19,263 nt of DNA from contig USLO01000014.1 of assembly GCA_900555515.1 (NCBI GenBank), forward strand, positions 1 through 19,263. The letters run 5' to 3'. Under the pieces are notes generated by a model that was not told the origin of the DNA, did no database searches, and was given only the letters and a program-made list of their open reading frames with translations. How positions within the stretch are numbered: position 1 is the stretch's first letter; each line of letters begins with the position of its first letter. The position numbers were made by a program, and so were the translations under genes. Positions 8,920 through 16,057 of this stretch are shown piece by piece. This stretch comes from an uncultured Collinsella sp. Lineage in GTDB: Bacteria; Actinomycetota; Coriobacteriia; Coriobacteriales; Coriobacteriaceae.

Positions 8920-10008
8920 TTAGCCTAGGCGGACGGGATCGTGGGGGTAGGCGTTGAGAATCTCGACGCTGTTCTCGGTCACCAGGGCTAGGTCCTCGAT
9001 GCGGACGCCGGTGCGGCCGGGGAGGTAGATGCCCGGTTCGATGGAGAACGTCATGCCTGGCTCTACGACCTGCTCGTTGACCAGCGAGACGTCGCCCGGT
9101 TCGTGGTCCTGCAGGCCGATCGAGTGTCCCAGGCGGTGCGTAAAGTACTGCCCATAGCCCGCATCCTCAATCACGTCGCGCGCGGCGCGGTCCAGGTCGC
9201 ACATGCGCACGCCCGGTGCGATGAGCGCCTCGGCGGCCTCGTTGGCGCGGCGCACGATGTCGTAGATGCGTGCCGTCTCCTTGTCCGGCTCGCCCCAAAA
9301 GAACGTGCGTGTCATGTCCGAGCAGTAGTTGTTATAACGCCCGCCAATGTCGAACAGCACCACGTCGCCGCGCTTGAGTACCGTGTCGTCGGGCTCGTGG
9401 TGCGGGTCGCCGGCGTTGGCGCCAAAGCTCACGATCGGCGGAAAGCTAAAGTCCTCGCAGCCGTGCTTGCGGTACAGACCGAGCATCTGATCGGCAATTT
9501 CGCGCTCCGTCACGCCTTCATGGACGAGCTTGATGGCGTCGGCCATCACGGCGTCGTTGGCGGCCGAGGACGCGCGCATAAGCTCCTGCTCGGCGGCATC
9601 CTTGTGGGTGCGTGCGGCGGTGACGGCAAAGTCGCCCAGGAAAAACTCGCTGGCTGCGCGGCGCTCCATGAGCGGCATCAAAAAGCCAGAGCGCATGACG
9701 GTGTCGATTCCGAGCGGTTTGGTCGGATCGACCTCGCGAGCGATGGCGTCGGCTACGACGTCGGTATCGGTGTGGTAGGCAACGCGGGCATTGTCATATT
9801 CCGGCAGCTGATGCAGCGCGTTGACCAAGATCACAGGTTCGCTATCGCGTGCGAGCAGCACGCCGCAAAAACGCTCGAACATATCGGCATAAAAACCGGT
9901 CAGATAGTAAATCGACCACGGGTCGTTTACGAGCAGCTGTGCGCCGGGGTGCTGAGCCTCGAGCGCATCGAGCACGCGCGCCACACGCTGATCATCGACA
10001 TGTGCCAT
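8920..10008 (-). CDS. M24-family aminopeptidase P / Xaa-Pro dipeptidase
   Basis: 362 residues from the ATG at 10008, selected because AAAGGA sits 8 nt upstream; an in-frame extension to 10047 lacks a site. The N-terminal creatinase-like domain (about residues 1-130) precedes the pita-bread fold. The five metal ligands of the family are visible: D220 (LFDIGG), D231 (CSDMTRTFF), H295 (HRLGHSIGL), E324 (SIEPGIY) and E338 (VRIEDLALV). With two metal ions, such enzymes cleave Xaa-Pro bonds in peptides in the cytoplasm. Length is typical (350-370). Aminopeptidase P and prolidase cannot be separated confidently from these motifs, so no symbol is given. It is transcribed alone, convergent with the surface-protein gene and 240 nt from the next minus-strand gene. 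Confidence 0.92.
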   Translation of the reverse strand: MAHVDDQRVARVLDALEAQHPGAQLLVNDPWSIYYLTGFYADMFERFCGVLLARDSEPVILVNALHQLPEYDNARVAYHTDTDVVADAIAREVDPTKPLGIDTVMRSGFLMPLMERRAASEFFLGDFAVTAARTHKDAAEQELMRASSAANDAVMADAIKLVHEGVTEREIADQMLGLYRKHGCEDFSFPPIVSFGANAGDPHHEPDDTVLKRGDVVLFDIGGRYNNYCSDMTRTFFWGEPDKETARIYDIVRRANEAAEALIAPGVRMCDLDRAARDVIEDAGYGQYFTHRLGHSIGLQDHEPGDVSLVNEQVVEPGMTFSIEPGIYLPGRTGVRIEDLALVTENSVEILNAYPHDPVRLG

Positions 10009-10045
10009 GAAACATCCTTTCGCTAGGCTGCCACCATGGTATCCC

Positions 10046-10099
10046 ATGCCCGGCAGATAGGGACGTTCCTTTTATGCCGGCACCTTGGGACACTCCTTT
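10046..10099 (-). repeat. Two tandem copies of a 27-nt unit upstream of the peptidase gene
   Basis: On the plus strand 10046-10073 and 10074-10099 both read ATG(C)CCGGCA, four variable bases, GGGAC, two variable bases, TCCTTT. About 21 of 27 positions agree. They lie 38-91 nt before the peptidase start, so they may hold promoter or operator elements, or be a short degenerate repeat. I see no clear -35/-10 pair. Confidence 0.45.
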
Positions 10100-10120
10100 G
10101 CATCCCGTACGGCCCACATA

Positions 10121-10187
10121 AGTTGCGGTGAAATACGGACTTTTTAGCGGCCTAAAGCCATAAAACAGTCCGTATTTCACCGCAACT
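10121..10187. repeat. 67-nt intergenic palindrome, copy C
   Basis: Arms AGTTGCGGTGAAATACGGAC and GTCCGTATTTCACCGCAACT are perfectly complementary over 20 nt, and the loop contains CTAAAGCCATAA. It lies between the DUF1667 gene end and the peptidase promoter, about 60 nt downstream of the DUF1667 stop codon. Confidence 0.85.
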
Positions 10188-10226
10188 GCGGAGGAGGGCG
10201 GGGTGGATGGTGGGGTAGCTAAAAGA

Positions 10227-10247
10227 GCCCCGTCCTAAATTAGCTGC
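10227..10247 (+). repeat. AAATTAGCTGC motif, copy 3
   Basis: GCCCCGTCCTAAATTAGCTGC abuts the stop codon of the DUF1667 gene (10248-10250) and matches the reverse complement of the 8778-8807 copy except for one base. Confidence 0.5.
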
Positions 10248-10646
10248 TTAGGCTGGGTCGATGTCCATGCTGGCGATGAGGTCGATGCCCGTGTTGAGAA
10301 GGTCTTCCAGCACGATGTCGCCCATGTGGATGGGGGCGTTGACGACTAGGCCTCGGATGAGGTCCATGGCTTGGGCGTGGAGTGCCAGCGGGATGGCTTC
10401 GGCCGTGCGTACGGGGAGCAGGGCCTCGTCGCCGCCAGATACGGCCACGGTGGTGGTGAGCACGCGCATGGGGCAGGTGAGCTCCTGATGTGCGAACTTA
10501 TCGCCGCGCGGGCAGTTGTTGCCGGTTACGGAGTGCACTTCCACCACGGCGCCATTGGCGTCGCGCTCCACCTCTACGGTCAGGAGGCACTCGGATGGGC
10601 ATGTGGTGCAGTTGAACTGCAACGTCTCGGTCACATTCGTGCTCAT
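10248..10646 (-). CDS. DUF1667 family cysteine-rich protein, third gene of the dehydrogenase operon
   Basis: 132 residues from the ATG at 10646, which begins 4 nt after the stop codon of the preceding oxidoreductase gene; an upstream extension would run into that gene. Conserved cysteines appear as C13-x2-C16-P-x2-C20 near the N-terminus and C45-P-R-G, followed by FAHQE and C58-P-MRVLTTTV, the pattern I associate with DUF1667. The cysteines suggest an Fe-S cluster or zinc site. In many anaerobes this family is encoded next to GlpA-like and FAD/NAD oxidoreductase genes, as here, and is thought to be part of an anaerobic glycerol-3-phosphate dehydrogenase-type complex. Its exact role is not established. 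The C-terminal half (about residues 75-132) lacks recognisable motifs. Confidence 0.85.
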   Translation of the reverse strand: MSTNVTETLQFNCTTCPSECLLTVEVERDANGAVVEVHSVTGNNCPRGDKFAHQELTCPMRVLTTTVAVSGGDEALLPVRTAEAIPLALHAQAMDLIRGLVVNAPIHMGDIVLEDLLNTGIDLIASMDIDPA

Positions 10647-10650
10647 GACT

Positions 10651-12033
10651 TTACGCCTTCTCAACGGGATCGACGGACAGGATAATCTCGCTAGCACCTA
10701 GGTCGAGTGCGCGCTGAATCACCTTCGCTGGCAGTGGGAAGCTTTCCATAACGCTCGGCTTAAACGCTCGGACCTTGCCGGCGAGCAGTTCTTCGCCGTC
10801 GGCCAAGATCCTCACGCAGGCGGCATCGACTGGCCGGCGTACGCGGAAGTTGAGCTTGGTGAGTGCCACAGCCGTAATGCGTCCCGGCAGCGCGTAGCCC
10901 GCGATGCCGGCAGGGGAGACCGTCAGTTCGCAGCCCGTGCCCGCAGCGCACGCCTCGGCGCCACCCAGCGCGTACGCCGCCGCAGCTGCACCGGCGCGCT
11001 CGGACTCAGTCGTCACGTTGTCGGCCAGGTCGTGCACGTGCAGCACGTTGCCGCAGGCAAAGATGCCCGGCACGTCCGTCTGCAGGCTCTGGTCCACCAC
11101 GGCGCCGCGCGTGCGCGGGTCAAGTTCAACGCCCGCGGTAACCGAAAGCTCGTTCTCGGGAATCAATCCCACCGAAAGCAGTAGCGTGTCGCACGGAACA
11201 ATGCGCTCGGTCCCCGGAATGGGCGCCAGGCGCTCGTCGACCTGGCTCACCTCGACGGCTTCCACACGGTCGTGCCCGATCACGCGCGTGACGGTGGTGG
11301 ACAAGTGCAGCGGAATGCCGAAGTCGTCCAGGCAGTTCTTCACATTGCGGCGCAGACCGTTGGCGTACGGCATGAGCTCGTACACGCCCTCGACGGAAAT
11401 CCCCTCGAGCGTGCAGCGGCGTGCCATGATGAGTCCGATGTCGCCCGAACCCAAAATGACGGCGCGCGAGCCGGGTTTGAGGTTCTCGATATTGATGTAT
11501 CGCTGCGCCAGGCCGGCCGTAAACACGCCGGCGGGACGACTGCCGGGGATCTTGATCTCGCTGCGGGTGCGCTCGCGGCACCCCATGGCAAGGACGATCG
11601 CGCGTCCGGTGAGCTGCAGCATGCCGGCGGGGCTCATGAGCGTGACAGTGTGTGCCGAGGTATCGCTCGCCGCGCCACACGCGCCCGCGCCTGCGACTTT
11701 GTCCTCGCTCGAGTCGATCCCAATCACCATGCTGTCCAGGAACAGTGCGATATCGGTCACACGCACCTGGTCGATAAAGCGCTGCGCGTACTCGGGACCG
11801 GTGAGCTCCTGTTTAAAGTGCGACAGGCCAAAGCCAGGGTGGATGCATTGGCGCAGAATGCCGCCCAAGCGCTGCTCGCGCTCCACGATGGCCACGCGTG
11901 CACCTGCCTTATGCGCGGCCAGCGCAGCCGCCATGCCGGCAGGTCCGCCGCCGATAACGACCACGTCGAAGGCTTGCGTTTGTACGGCTTCCTCTACGCC
12001 ACAATCAATCGCACTCGATCCGAATTCCGCCAT
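10651..12033 (-). CDS. FAD/NAD(P)-dependent oxidoreductase of the GlpA-linked operon
   Basis: 460 residues with a pyridine-nucleotide-disulphide-reductase fold. An FAD dinucleotide motif VVVIGGGPAGMAAALAA stands near residues 24-40, followed by LGGILRQCIHPGFGL, a conserved segment of this subfamily. A second Rossmann motif, AVILGSGDIGLIMARR, lies mid-protein, and GIFACGNVLHVHDLADNV is the C-terminal FAD-contacting segment. The start at 12033 comes 1 nt after the stop codon of the upstream dehydrogenase gene and a DUF1667 gene begins 4 nt downstream, so translation is probably coupled. It likely passes electrons between the FAD dehydrogenase subunit and NAD(P) or another carrier. The substrate pair is inferred from context only. 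Confidence 0.9.
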   Translation of the reverse strand: MAEFGSSAIDCGVEEAVQTQAFDVVVIGGGPAGMAAALAAHKAGARVAIVEREQRLGGILRQCIHPGFGLSHFKQELTGPEYAQRFIDQVRVTDIALFLDSMVIGIDSSEDKVAGAGACGAASDTSAHTVTLMSPAGMLQLTGRAIVLAMGCRERTRSEIKIPGSRPAGVFTAGLAQRYINIENLKPGSRAVILGSGDIGLIMARRCTLEGISVEGVYELMPYANGLRRNVKNCLDDFGIPLHLSTTVTRVIGHDRVEAVEVSQVDERLAPIPGTERIVPCDTLLLSVGLIPENELSVTAGVELDPRTRGAVVDQSLQTDVPGIFACGNVLHVHDLADNVTTESERAGAAAAAYALGGAEACAAGTGCELTVSPAGIAGYALPGRITAVALTKLNFRVRRPVDAACVRILADGEELLAGKVRAFKPSVMESFPLPAKVIQRALDLGASEIILSVDPVEKA

Positions 12034-12034
12034 G

Positions 12035-13489
12035 CTAGCGCACCCCCTTCAGCGGTCCCTCAACCAGCCAAGAACCTGTGTCCTCCAGCAGCACCTCGCT
12101 GGGGTCGCAGCCCAGCTCGCGGGCAAGGATCGCAACCACGCGGCTCTGGCAAAAGCCGCTTTGGCACCGACCCATGCCGGCACGACAGCGGCGCTTGACG
12201 CCCTCGACCGAAACCGCACCCGGCTGACGTCGGATCGCGGCCACGATCTCGGCCTCGGGCACCGTCTCGCAGCGGCAGACAATCTGTCCCCACGCGGGGT
12301 CGGACTCAATGAGCTCTTCCTTGCGCGTTAGCGTCGCGCTGTCAAAGTCGTCTGGTGCGCGGCGAATTGGGTTCCAGTCCGCCCGCTCGTGCAGTTTCAC
12401 GCCCGCCTCACGCATCACAAGCTCTATACGCTCGGCAATGGCCGGCGCGCTTGCCACACCCGGCGACTGAATGCCCGCCGCCTGGAACAGCCCCGGCACC
12501 ACGGCCGACTGTCCAATAAAGAAGTCGTTCGTTCCCTGAATGACCGGACGCCCGCCGGCAAATGCGCGCACCACGCGGCGCGTATCCAGATCAGGCACCA
12601 GCTTGCGCGCGCCAGTCAGCAGCGCGTTCACATCGCTCGCATAGGTCTGCGTGTCGCCCGGCTCGCGCACGGCAGCAGTGGCGGTGATCACGGTGTTGCC
12701 GTGCACGGTGCCCGTCACGATAACTCCCTTCGACACCGGAGTCGGCACGGGGTAGAGCGGCATGAGCGTGCGCGGCTCCTTGTCCAGCACCACGATGTTG
12801 CCCTGACGCCAGACCATCTGGAACTCCTCGGCGCCCGCCATATGCGAGATGTTGGCGGCGCCGTTGCCCGCAGCGTTGATCAGGTAGCGGCAGCGCATAC
12901 TTCCAGCGGGGGTCGCCAGCGTAAAGCGTGCGTCGTCGCCCGAGCTCGCGACTTCAATCGCTTCCACCGACGCGGACCGCATAAACGTCACCCCGTTGGC
13001 GACGGCGTTCTCCAGCGCGGCGATGGCGACCTCAAACGGATCGACAAACCCAGTCGAGGGGCACCACAACGCGCACGTTGCATCGGCACTGGCGCGCGGC
13101 TCTAATTCGTGGATGCGGTCGGGTCCGACGATTGACAGCTCGGGCACACCGTTGGTAAGGCCATTGCTCCGCAGCTGCTCCAGATGCGCACGGTCTTCGT
13201 CGTTAAATCCCAGCACCATCGAGCCGGTGCGGCAGAACAGAAAGCCCAGCTCCTGCGCCCACGTACCGTACAGCTCGCAACCACGAGCGTTGACTTGCGC
13301 CTTAACCGTGCCCGGCGCCGGATCGTAGCCGGCATGCACCAGGCCGCCGTTGGCCTTCGACGCGCCCAGCGCGATATCGTTGGCGGCCTCGACTACGCAA
13401 ATAGATAGGTCATAGCGCGCGAGCTGCCTCGCGATGGCGCACCCGGTAATGCCCGCGCCCACAATTGCGATATCAAACGTTTCTGCCAC
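12035..13489 (-). CDS. GlpA-like FAD-dependent dehydrogenase with C-terminal [2Fe-2S] BFD domain
   Basis: 484 residues. The N-terminal DAO-type FAD motif is DIAIVGAGITGCAIARQLA, followed by GASKANGGLVHAGYD, characteristic of GlpA/L-2-hydroxyglutarate-oxidase-like dehydrogenases. The C-terminal BFD-like domain has C405-x-C407 and then C442 and C447 in RAGMGRCQSGFC, the usual four [2Fe-2S] ligands, plus an extra C435. It probably oxidises sn-glycerol-3-phosphate or a related hydroxy acid and hands electrons to the next two gene products. Glycerol kinase or transporter genes, which would confirm this, are not in the window. The start is GTG at 13489 with GGAGG about 5 nt upstream. It is the first gene of the operon. 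A dyad, TTGACA-N3-TGTCAA, lies just upstream. Confidence 0.9.
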   Translation of the reverse strand: MAETFDIAIVGAGITGCAIARQLARYDLSICVVEAANDIALGASKANGGLVHAGYDPAPGTVKAQVNARGCELYGTWAQELGFLFCRTGSMVLGFNDEDRAHLEQLRSNGLTNGVPELSIVGPDRIHELEPRASADATCALWCPSTGFVDPFEVAIAALENAVANGVTFMRSASVEAIEVASSGDDARFTLATPAGSMRCRYLINAAGNGAANISHMAGAEEFQMVWRQGNIVVLDKEPRTLMPLYPVPTPVSKGVIVTGTVHGNTVITATAAVREPGDTQTYASDVNALLTGARKLVPDLDTRRVVRAFAGGRPVIQGTNDFFIGQSAVVPGLFQAAGIQSPGVASAPAIAERIELVMREAGVKLHERADWNPIRRAPDDFDSATLTRKEELIESDPAWGQIVCRCETVPEAEIVAAIRRQPGAVSVEGVKRRCRAGMGRCQSGFCQSRVVAILARELGCDPSEVLLEDTGSWLVEGPLKGVR

Positions 13490-13506
13490 GGTGCCTCCAA
13501 GACAAG

Positions 13507-13521
13507 TTGACAGGATGTCAA
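13507..13521. promoter_or_regulatory. Perfect dyad upstream of the dehydrogenase operon, possible operator
   Basis: TTGACAGGATGTCAA is a perfect 6-3-6 inverted repeat 18 nt before the GTG start and about 10 nt before the Shine-Dalgarno site. The location suits a repressor operator near the transcription start. TTGACA also resembles a -35 box, but no -10 box is found at the right distance before the start codon, so an operator is the better guess. Confidence 0.35.
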
Positions 13522-13659
13522 TAAGACCATCCTACGGTCTGCGTGCGTCCAACACGGCGGCAATGCGGCGAACAGCCCCGCTGCATCTGCCAACGGTAGG
13601 CGAGGGGAAGCTCGGTAACGTCGACGTCTTTGTCTGCTGACCCCGGTGCCGGAAGTTTG

Positions 13660-13794
13660 TCTCGATCTGTAACAGTAAGAGGGGTTTTGGAGCCCAAGAT
13701 GTTACAGATCGAGATTGAAGCCGGGGAGAGATTCTTCTGTCTCGATCTGTAACATCTGGGGACTGTTTTGGGGTCTAATTGTGGCAGTACTGAC
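13660..13794. repeat. Left part of an alternating inverted-repeat array (repeats 1-3 and the split repeat 4)
   Basis: Repeats of TCTCGATCTGTAACA: forward at 13660-13674, reverse complement at 13700-13714, forward at 13740-13754. The intervals are exactly 25 nt. The next repeat is due at 13780-13794 in reverse orientation, and it starts correctly (TGTGGCAG versus TGTTACAG) but then diverges because the integrated element begins there. The three intact copies are identical. The array continues at 18268. Confidence 0.93.
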
Positions 13795-14017
13795 CAGTAA
13801 GAACGACAAAATCGAACACACTGCTTACCTGCGGGTTTAAGTACGGCAACAACGGCACAAGCGCGTAAAAACGGGTTAGCACATGCACTTGGGATAATTT
13901 GGGGATACGAAAGCCACGTGGACGTGCACCCCAAATATCCGTGTTTATTAACACAAAGATCACCATGCCGCCCAGGGCCGTGATGTCGTCGGGCAGCTTG
14001 TAGCTCCTTCCAGTCAT
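13775..14017 (-). CDS. Hypothetical 80-residue protein at the left end of the element
   Basis: I do not recognise this protein. The ATG at 14017 follows a good ribosome site (GGAGGAAGAGGA) and lies 17 nt after the stop of the frameshifted XRE gene, so the two may form one leftward transcript. The product is fairly hydrophobic in the middle (ALGGMVIFVLINTDIW, later FYALVPLLPYL) but has no clear signal peptide. Its last codons and TAG stop lie in the left att core. The right-end version of the core would supply TAA at the same place, so the ORF would also be closed in an excised circle. It overlaps a possible integrase arm site, so part of its sequence may be constrained as DNA. It may be non-coding. 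Confidence 0.4.
   Translation of the reverse strand: MTGRSYKLPDDITALGGMVIFVLINTDIWGARPRGFRIPKLSQVHVLTRFYALVPLLPYLNPQVSSVFDFVVLTGQYCHN
13776..13787 (+). other. Putative attL core
   Basis: TAATTGTGGCAG matches the right-end TAATAGTGGCAG in 11 of 12 bases. The shared GTGGCAG coincides with the start of array repeat 4 (expected TGTTACAG). On the element side the sequence continues as TACTGACCA, making an imperfect dyad TGGCAG/CTG-A-CCA that could bind two recombinase protomers. Confidence 0.7.
13885..13908 (+). other. Possible integrase arm-type site, left copy
   Basis: GCACTTGGGATAATTTGG followed by GGATA repeats GCACTTGGGATAAATTGG followed by GATA at 18207-18227 in the same orientation. It is identical over the first 13 nt and differs by one base and one extra G after that. 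The copies lie about 98 nt and 37 nt from the two att cores, on the element side, as arm sites of a tyrosine integrase would. Confidence 0.45.
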
Positions 14018-14033
14018 TCCTCTTCCTCCATCC

Positions 14034-14257
14034 CTATGCGGCCTCGTCCGTGTTCCAGCCCATCAGGTCGTTGGGCGGACAAGCAAGAACCTGCGAGATA
14101 GCCAAGAGCTTGTCGGCTCCAGGTATGTAATCGCCACTCTCGTACTTCGCGAAAGTGCTGACGTTCATTCCTACTTTGGAAGCGACCTCAGCCTGAGAAA
14201 GGTCAGCTCGGGCGCGTGCGGCGCGGATATTCCCGCCAGCTCCTTACTGAAGTCCAT
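14034..14257 (-). pseudogene. Frameshifted XRE-family helix-turn-helix regulator
   Basis: The ATG at 14257 has an ideal site (AAAGGAGGAAC). Translation starts MDFSKELAG and then leaves the frame, hitting a TAG after 28 codons. One base added in the GCGGGAAT stretch (near 14231) would join it to NIRAARARADLSQAEVASKVG and on through NVSTFAKYESGDYIPGADKLL to PNDLMGWNTDEAA and a TAG at 14034-14036. That is a complete small XRE/Cro-CI domain of about 74 residues. No alternative start exists in the second frame, where a TAA lies immediately upstream. Divergent from the XRE gene at 14402, it would have been the repressor half of a switch. Either the gene is inactivated or there is a sequencing error. 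Confidence 0.8.
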
Positions 14258-14401
14258 TCGTTCCTCCTTTGAGACGTTTTTCTGTCTGTCGAATTTCAAT
14301 ATGAATAGTTTAATGCCCCCTGTTAATCAAATGAGCAACATTTTTTTGTGTAAAGACATTTTTTTGTTTACTATTTACTTAACGTAAAGAAAGGAGTGAG
14401 G
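14258..14401. promoter_or_regulatory. Divergent AT-rich control region with GTAAA/TTTAC operators
   Basis: This AT-rich stretch between the two oppositely oriented XRE genes stands out from its GC-rich surroundings. It contains TTTAC-N5-GTAAA (14374-14388), and further upstream GTAAAG and GTTTAC in inverted arrangement, consistent with multiple binding sites of one of the flanking regulators. Runs of seven T occur twice. AAAGGAG (14390-14396) is the ribosome site for the rightward gene. The exact -35/-10 boxes cannot be fixed by eye. Confidence 0.55.
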
Positions 14402-14785
14402 ATGAACCTTCGTCTAAGAGAGCGCCGAGAAGCCCAGGGGCTAAACCAAAAGGAGCTAGCACAAAAAGTCGGCAAGTCATTCCGAACTATTCAGTCTTGG
14501 GAGCGCGAGGAGAGCTATCCGAACGCAGAGCTCGTAGGTGCGCTCTGCGAAGTATTCAACACCGACCCCAACGACCTGCTCGGATGGTACGAGGAGCATC
14601 CTGAGGGCAAGCCGACGGCGCCGGCAGGCGCGGAGGGCGAGCTGATCACCTGCTACCGGCAGAGCACCGAGAAGAGGCGCTCGAAGATCTTGGAGACGGC
14701 ACGCGACCAGGCCGAGCTGTCCCAAGCTCAGGCTGCAGCGCCTGAAGGCGAAGGGCTGGAAGCGGATCAAGTAAGGTCCGCGTAG
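14402..14785 (+). CDS. XRE-family transcriptional regulator
   Basis: 127 residues. The helix-turn-helix occupies about residues 4-58: LRLRERREAQGLNQKELAQ, KVGKSFRTIQSWEREESYP, then LCEVFNTDPNDLLGWYEE. The C-terminal tail (about 65-127) is Ala/Glu-rich with predicted helix and no known domain. The ATG at 14402 is chosen over GTG at 14396 because AAGGAG ends at the GTG itself, leaving a correct 5-nt spacing to the ATG. It is 23 nt before the rhuM-like gene and probably co-transcribed with it. It is divergent from the broken XRE gene, and the shared PNDL(L/M)GW segment suggests they are related. It likely controls the element's genes. Confidence 0.88.
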   Translation: MNLRLRERREAQGLNQKELAQKVGKSFRTIQSWEREESYPNAELVGALCEVFNTDPNDLLGWYEEHPEGKPTAPAGAEGELITCYRQSTEKRRSKILETARDQAELSQAQAAAPEGEGLEADQVRSA

Positions 14786-14808
14786 GCATTCAACGGAAAG
14801 GTAGATAT

Positions 14809-15810
14809 ATGGAAGACCCTATCCAGGCCGAGATCGTCCTGTACCAGTCCGAGGGGACAAACGTGCCGGTGCAGGTACGCTACATGAACGAAACGCTTTG
14901 GATGCCCCAGAAGGAAATCGCCGAGCTGTTCGACAAGGACAAGTCGACCATCTCGCGCCACATGAAGAACATCTTCGAAGAGGGTGAGCTTGCCCGAGAC
15001 GCAGTTGTTGCAAAAATTGCAACAACTGCCTCAGATGGCAAGACATATATGGTCGACTTCTACGCGCTCGATGCCATCATTGCCGTCGGATACCGCGTGA
15101 ACTCGCTGCGCGCGACCCGTTTCCGCCAGTGGGCCACGGCGACCCTCAAGGAGTACATCACCAAGGGTTTCGTCCTCAACGACGACATGCTCAAGAACGG
15201 CCGGCCCTTCGGCAAGGACTACTTCGACGAGCTGCTCGCCCGCATCCGCGACATCCGCGCGAGCGAGCGGCGCGTGTGGCTCAAGATCACCGACATATTC
15301 CAGGAGTGCAGCTTCGACTACGACAAGGACTCGACCATGGCCAAGAACTTCTACGCCGCGGTCCAGAACAAGATGCACTACGCCGTCACCGGGCACACCG
15401 CGGCCGAGATCGTCCAGGGGCGCTCCGACCCCTCCAAGCCCAATATGGGACTCACGTCGTGGAAGGGAGGCCCCGAGGGCCGCATTCACTCCTCGGACGT
15501 CACCGTGGCCAAGAACTACCTGTCCGAGGACGAGATCAGGCAGCTGAACCGCCTCGTCACGATGCTGCTCGACACGCTCGAGGACAGGGCCGAGCGGCAC
15601 GTCCTTACGAGCATGGAGGACTGCGAGCGCCTGCTCGACGGCTTCCTGACATTTAGCGGGCGCGAGGTGCTCAAGGGCCTCGGCAACCGCAACAAGAAGA
15701 CGGCGGACAAGATCGCCAAGGAGCGCTTCCATGAGTTCCAGAAGCTCCAGGACAAGGCCTACGAGAACGACTTCGAGCGCATGACGAAGCGTCTGAACGG
15801 CAAGGCGTGA
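14809..15810 (+). CDS. RhuM family protein
   Basis: 333 residues, the usual size for the RhuM family (named for a Salmonella SPI-3 protein). The N-terminus holds LWMPQKEIAELFDKDKSTISRHMKNIFEEGEL, a predicted winged/helix-turn-helix segment. It is followed by the family block VDFYALDAIIAVGYRVNSLRATRFRQWATATLKEYITKGFVLND and later DIFQECSFDYDKDSTMAKNFYAAVQNKMHYAVTGHTAAEI. The ATG at 14809 follows AAAGG by 8 nt. The biochemical function of RhuM is unknown; homologues are frequent in islands, prophages and defence loci. Expression with the XRE gene just upstream is likely. No second toxin- or antitoxin-like partner is obvious. Confidence 0.9.
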   Translation: MEDPIQAEIVLYQSEGTNVPVQVRYMNETLWMPQKEIAELFDKDKSTISRHMKNIFEEGELARDAVVAKIATTASDGKTYMVDFYALDAIIAVGYRVNSLRATRFRQWATATLKEYITKGFVLNDDMLKNGRPFGKDYFDELLARIRDIRASERRVWLKITDIFQECSFDYDKDSTMAKNFYAAVQNKMHYAVTGHTAAEIVQGRSDPSKPNMGLTSWKGGPEGRIHSSDVTVAKNYLSEDEIRQLNRLVTMLLDTLEDRAERHVLTSMEDCERLLDGFLTFSGREVLKGLGNRNKKTADKIAKERFHEFQKLQDKAYENDFERMTKRLNGKA

Positions 15811-15843
15811 CGGGCACAAGGGCCCATCAAAACGCCAGTTGTT

Positions 15844-15872
15844 CCCAATTTTCGTGGGGTCGCGAAAATGGG
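15844..15872. other. Hairpin after the rhuM-like gene
   Basis: CCCAATTTTCG (15844-15854) pairs with CGAAAATGGG (15863-15872) with a one-base bulge and a loop of about 8 nt. There is no T-run after it, so termination is uncertain. It is the first of several hairpins in the 247-nt gap before the next gene. Confidence 0.4.
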
Positions 15873-15955
15873 CGACGGCTTGACCGCGCCGACGGCAAAC
15901 GGTAATTTGGACAGCGGTATTGACGCAGGGACCCCACGGGGCCAGCGTCCAAAGG

Positions 15956-15992
15956 AAAGGCGGCTGTCCCCGAGGACAGTCGCCTTTCTTCG
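15956..15992 (+). terminator. Strong intrinsic terminator between the rhuM-like gene and the 291-residue protein gene
   Basis: AAAGGCGGCTGTCC (15956-15969), loop CCGA, GGACAGTCGCCTTT (15974-15987), then CTTCG. The 14-bp stem has a single G-U pair. It lies about 145 nt after the rhuM-like stop, so that transcript probably ends here and the next gene is expressed separately. Confidence 0.82.
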
Positions 15993-16057
15993 TCTATGAG
16001 CATCCCAACGAGAGGACAGAATTATCCACCGAGGTGATTCGGATATGGAGACATGTG

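Noticed and set aside
11272..12198. Plus-strand open frames of 300-475 codons opposite the dehydrogenase operon (also 10904-12331, 9103-10026)
   Set aside because: Shadows of clear minus-strand enzymes with intact cofactor motifs. The antisense translations show no family features.
15920..16057. N-terminal extension of the 291-residue protein
   Set aside because: The stretch runs through the strong terminator hairpin at 15956-15987, and its residues look non-coding. ATG 16058 has its own ribosome site.
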